NCBI GenBank assembly: GCA_031261365.1 | Contig: JAISJY010000196.1 | Span: 1-8,173, forward strand | Direction of reading: 5' to 3' | Length of the DNA stretch: 8,173 bases | Origin: Caryophanales bacterium | Lineage (GTDB): Bacteria > Bacillota_I > Bacilli_A > RFN20 > JAISJY01 | Shown: positions 6,201 through 8,173 of the stretch, piece by piece | Layout of the letters: each line of letters opens with the position of its first letter | Position numbering within the stretch: the first letter of the stretch is position 1 | Translations under genes and position numbers: made by a program | Notes under the pieces: model-generated | What the model saw: the letters and a program-made list of their open reading frames with translations, nothing else | Database searches by the model: none | Told to the model about the DNA's origin: nothing

Positions 6201-6609
6201 CTGATTTAATAAACTGAAACAACAAAAAATCATCACCTTTAATATGGTTTTGTAACCATTGTGATAAAAAATGGCAAATATCTTTAGCTAATTCTAAACT
6301 CTTTTTTTCATCATTTAAATTAGTATACTGTTCGGCAACCTCGCCTACCTTTTTCTTAAACTCATCATGCACCGAATTGTGATAATTCCGATTAGGGTAA
6401 TTATATTGCTTAGAAATTAACTCTTCACTTCTAAAATGTTCCACTGCATAATTAACTAAAAAATTAAGACTTTGTAATATTTGAGTTTTATCAATATCAC
6501 CTTTCTCAATTCTATCACTTAATCTTTCTACCTCATCAACTAAACTTTTATGTTGCTCATCAATCTCTTTATTACCTAACTCAAAGCTACTATTCCAGTC
6601 CTTCCCCAT
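6181..6609 (-). CDS. Bacteriohemerythrin, di-iron O2-binding protein
   Basis: A 142-aa single-domain hemerythrin, the usual length for bacterial stand-alone members. It begins with the typical W5..F9.LG.KEIDEQHK. All seven expected iron ligands are present: His20, His58 and Glu62 in EHFRSEE, His77 and His81 in HNSVH, His122 and Asp127 in HIKGDD. Such proteins reversibly bind O2 at a non-haem di-iron site and are thought to carry, store or sense oxygen (family knowledge); in an anaerobe, scavenging O2 to protect Fe-S enzymes is plausible (inference). No signal peptide or fused sensor domain is present, so it is cytosolic. AGGAGA lies 6 nt before the ATG, and it has its own candidate promoter. 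The lipoprotein gene upstream reads in the same direction with no visible terminator between. Confidence 0.95.
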   Translation of the reverse strand: MGKDWNSSFELGNKEIDEQHKSLVDEVERLSDRIEKGDIDKTQILQSLNFLVNYAVEHFRSEELISKQYNYPNRNYHNSVHDEFKKKVGEVAEQYTNLNDEKKSLELAKDICHFLSQWLQNHIKGDDFLLFQFIKSVQNKKS

Positions 6610-6650
6610 ATTATTTCTCCTTTATTATCATTTATCAAATATATAGATAT

Positions 6651-6678
6651 ATTTTATATGGTAAATTAAATTATTCAA
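6651..6678 (-). promoter_or_regulatory. Candidate promoter of the bacteriohemerythrin gene
   Basis: On the minus strand TTGAAT (6673-6678) and TAAAAT (6651-6656) are 16 nt apart. Transcription would start near 6645, giving a leader of about 35 nt before the ATG at 6609. The surrounding DNA is very A+T-rich, which lowers confidence. Confidence 0.45.
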
Positions 6679-6711
6679 GAAAATATCAAAGAAAGTGTTA
6701 TTTTTTGTTAA

Positions 6712-7290
6712 TTAAACCCAAATATCTCGGAAATAAGCCACAACTGCCCGTGAATTACCACTATTTTGATAATTAGGGTAAAACTGATAAAATAAATGAA
6801 TTTCAATAATCGCTGTGCTTGCAGACACATTCAAACGGTAGTAATCTTGCTTAAAAGTTAAATTATTAGCATTATGATTTTTACTTTCAATAAAAGCAAA
6901 TCCTTTAGCTAGACTCTTATCATGAAAATCTTCTTGGAAATCTTCACTATCATTTTCATAAGAAACACAACTAGGTTTCTCAGTATCTATTTTATAACTA
7001 TTATCTCTATTTATATAAACAAAATCAGTATTTCCATTGATATAATATCGTCCATATTTATATTTAGGAACAGGAATATGAATATAATTATCACCTAAAA
7101 TCCTTCTTAATTCAATAATATCAGTATTACTCCATTCCTCTAAATATTCAGGAAAAGAAATATCATTATCAATAGAACTATTAGTACTTTCTACTTCACT
7201 AGAACTACTACTTATTTCACTAGGTTTTCTAGAATATGATGTTTCAGTACAGCCTACTAAAATAAATAAAAACAATAATACTTTTTTCAC
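6712..7290 (-). CDS. Small lipoprotein of unknown function, coupled to the M6-type protease
   Basis: A 192-aa predicted exported lipoprotein. Residues 1-13 form a signal peptide and LVGC (11-14) is a lipobox, so Cys14 would be lipidated and the protein held on the outer face of the cell membrane. A Ser/Glu-rich spacer (18-45) follows, then a tyrosine- and aspartate-rich domain (46-192) that I do not recognise, with strand-like stretches near the end (AIIEIHLFYQFYP and RAVVAYF). The start is GTG at 7288-7290, with GAGG 7 nt upstream, overlapping the TGA stop of the protease gene as GTGA. This points to coupled translation and a shared task at the cell surface, such as a partner, inhibitor or substrate-binding subunit of the protease; that is inference only. 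A further Cys at 108 has no evident role. Confidence 0.85.
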   Translation of the reverse strand: MKKVLLFLFILVGCTETSYSRKPSEISSSSSEVESTNSSIDNDISFPEYLEEWSNTDIIELRRILGDNYIHIPVPKYKYGRYYINGNTDFVYINRDNSYKIDTEKPSCVSYENDSEDFQEDFHDKSLAKGFAFIESKNHNANNLTFKQDYYRLNVSASTAIIEIHLFYQFYPNYQNSGNSRAVVAYFRDIWV

Positions 7291-8173
7291 TTACCTACCT
7301 CAATACTAATATTAGCATAATTACTATCTAAAGTGTTAACTTTTATCTTGTATTTTATGCTTTCTTTATTATTAAATTTCCCAGAATAATAAAAATAATT
7401 AGCATATTTCTCTTCTTGAATATCAAAGACATCACCCTCATAAAATAAATCGTCTTGACTAGAATAAAACTCTGTTTCAAAGCCTACTTGTCTTATTAAC
7501 CTTATTTGCTCAAAGATATTATTCTTACCACTACTCAAAGATGGAGTATTACTATGAGCAATATCAGTAAATACCTCTTTACTTAACTGCAAAGTATCAG
7601 TGTATTCTATAAAGTCTCCTGTAATATTAGAAAACTTTGCAATTCTAGAATCAACATGGGTTAATCTAATGCCAGGTTCTTGATACATAGCCGAATTATT
7701 ACCAGCATAGCCATGCGAATCTTTTTCATTCAAAGCTGTGGGAGTTAAATATTCTAACATTAAATATTCAGCAAAAGGAGTACCATTATAATTTATCGTT
7801 GGTAAAATAACAAACTCTCCACTTTCACTAGTGGGTTTTAGATTAACAACTTTATTTTCTTTAACTATCTCTGGATTTACCCAATTAAACATATATTTAG
7901 AATAAGCATTATGGTCACCTATATTAAAATCCATCATATCTAAACCACCTAAAGCCCCAATAGAACTCTCAGACTGCATATCATAATAATCAGGTAACCC
8001 TAAAATATGTCCCGTTTCATGAATATAAGTATGAGCATCTAAACTCCGCCCATAACCATCATACATAAAATCAATACTACTCCAAGCATAAATAGAAGCA
8101 TTAGGCGATTTTCTATCTGCTATAATATTATCTTGATCTAAATAAGTAAAAGCCCACCAATAATCTGGCTTAT
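7287..8173 (-). CDS. M6-type secreted zinc metalloprotease, 5' end beyond window
   Basis: The open frame runs without a stop to the right edge, leaving 294 visible residues of the C-terminal part. The ATG at 8066 is internal, because residues before it (such as WWAFTYLDQDNIIADRKSPN) continue family-like sequence. The zinc site is HETGHILGLPDYYD, an HExxHxxGxxD motif as in immune-inhibitor-A-like M6 peptidases. It is followed by LGGLDMMDFNIGDHNAYSK, FNWVNPEIV, YLMLEYLTPT and PGIRLTHVDSRI, all typical of that group. The remaining ~110 residues, with AHSNTPS, look like a beta-rich accessory region. M6 peptidases are secreted and cleave host or environmental proteins (family knowledge); a signal peptide would lie outside the window. 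There is no LPxTG or terminal membrane helix. The TGA stop overlaps the GTG of the lipoprotein gene. Confidence 0.88.
   Translation of the reverse strand, partial: KPDYWWAFTYLDQDNIIADRKSPNASIYAWSSIDFMYDGYGRSLDAHTYIHETGHILGLPDYYDMQSESSIGALGGLDMMDFNIGDHNAYSKYMFNWVNPEIVKENKVVNLKPTSESGEFVILPTINYNGTPFAEYLMLEYLTPTALNEKDSHGYAGNNSAMYQEPGIRLTHVDSRIAKFSNITGDFIEYTDTLQLSKEVFTDIAHSNTPSLSSGKNNIFEQIRLIRQVGFETEFYSSQDDLFYEGDVFDIQEEKYANYFYYSGKFNNKESIKYKIKVNTLDSNYANISIEVGK

Noticed and set aside
7281..7289. TGA end of the protease gene read as tryptophan (mycoplasma code)
   Set aside because: Under that code the frame would run only ten codons further. Tryptophan is TGG throughout the window, and the GTGA overlap with a ribosome binding site fits a true TGA stop.
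1..8173. CRISPR array, insertion sequence, prophage or toxin-antitoxin module
   Set aside because: I found no regularly spaced repeats, transposase or integrase motifs, terminal inverted repeats or small paired genes in the window.

Overview
The window is about 70% A+T and tightly packed. Nearly all arginines are AGA, tryptophan is TGG, TGA acts as a stop, and the Shine-Dalgarno sequences are strong. Together these point to a low-GC Firmicute of the Bacilli/Mollicutes-related kind that uses the standard bacterial code, for example an Erysipelotrichales-, RF39- or Izemoplasma/Acholeplasma-like lineage. An Fe-S-containing aldo/keto reductase suggests an anaerobic or microaerobic life. This placement is inference from base composition and gene families; no marker gene is present.

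Layout. Positions 1-249 hold no clear gene, apart from a possible 7-codon tail of a plus-strand gene and the terminator of a minus-strand tRNA pair. Then come tRNA-Arg(ACG) and tRNA-Pro(TGG) with their own promoter. Next, on the minus strand, a membrane-anchored protein of unknown function (1587-2225) overlaps an aldo/keto reductase with a 2[4Fe-4S] ferredoxin tail (488-1606). A 63-bp divergent intergenic region separates these from a plus-strand pair: a TM protein with a long Lys/Glu-rich linker and a C-terminal DUF2188-like domain (2289-3278), coupled by TAATG to an M32 metallocarboxypeptidase (3278-4765). After a well-formed promoter and a leader hairpin over the ribosome binding site comes a solitary Mrr-like restriction endonuclease (4877-6184). 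It converges, with overlapping stop codons, on a bacteriohemerythrin gene (6181-6609, minus). The right end holds a minus-strand pair coupled by GTGA: an M6-type secreted zinc metalloprotease, cut off by the window edge (7287-8173), followed by a small lipoprotein (6712-7290).

How the genes work together. Two pairs are linked by translation and could be functional units: the DUF2188-like membrane protein with the carboxypeptidase, and the metalloprotease with the lipoprotein. The Mrr-like gene is the only defence-type gene here. It has no methyltransferase or specificity partner in the window, which fits a type IV (modification-dependent) nuclease. No mobile element, CRISPR array or phage gene is visible. 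The parts least explained by known families are the GPGH/HSxxYR membrane protein, the Lys/Glu-linker protein and the lipoprotein.
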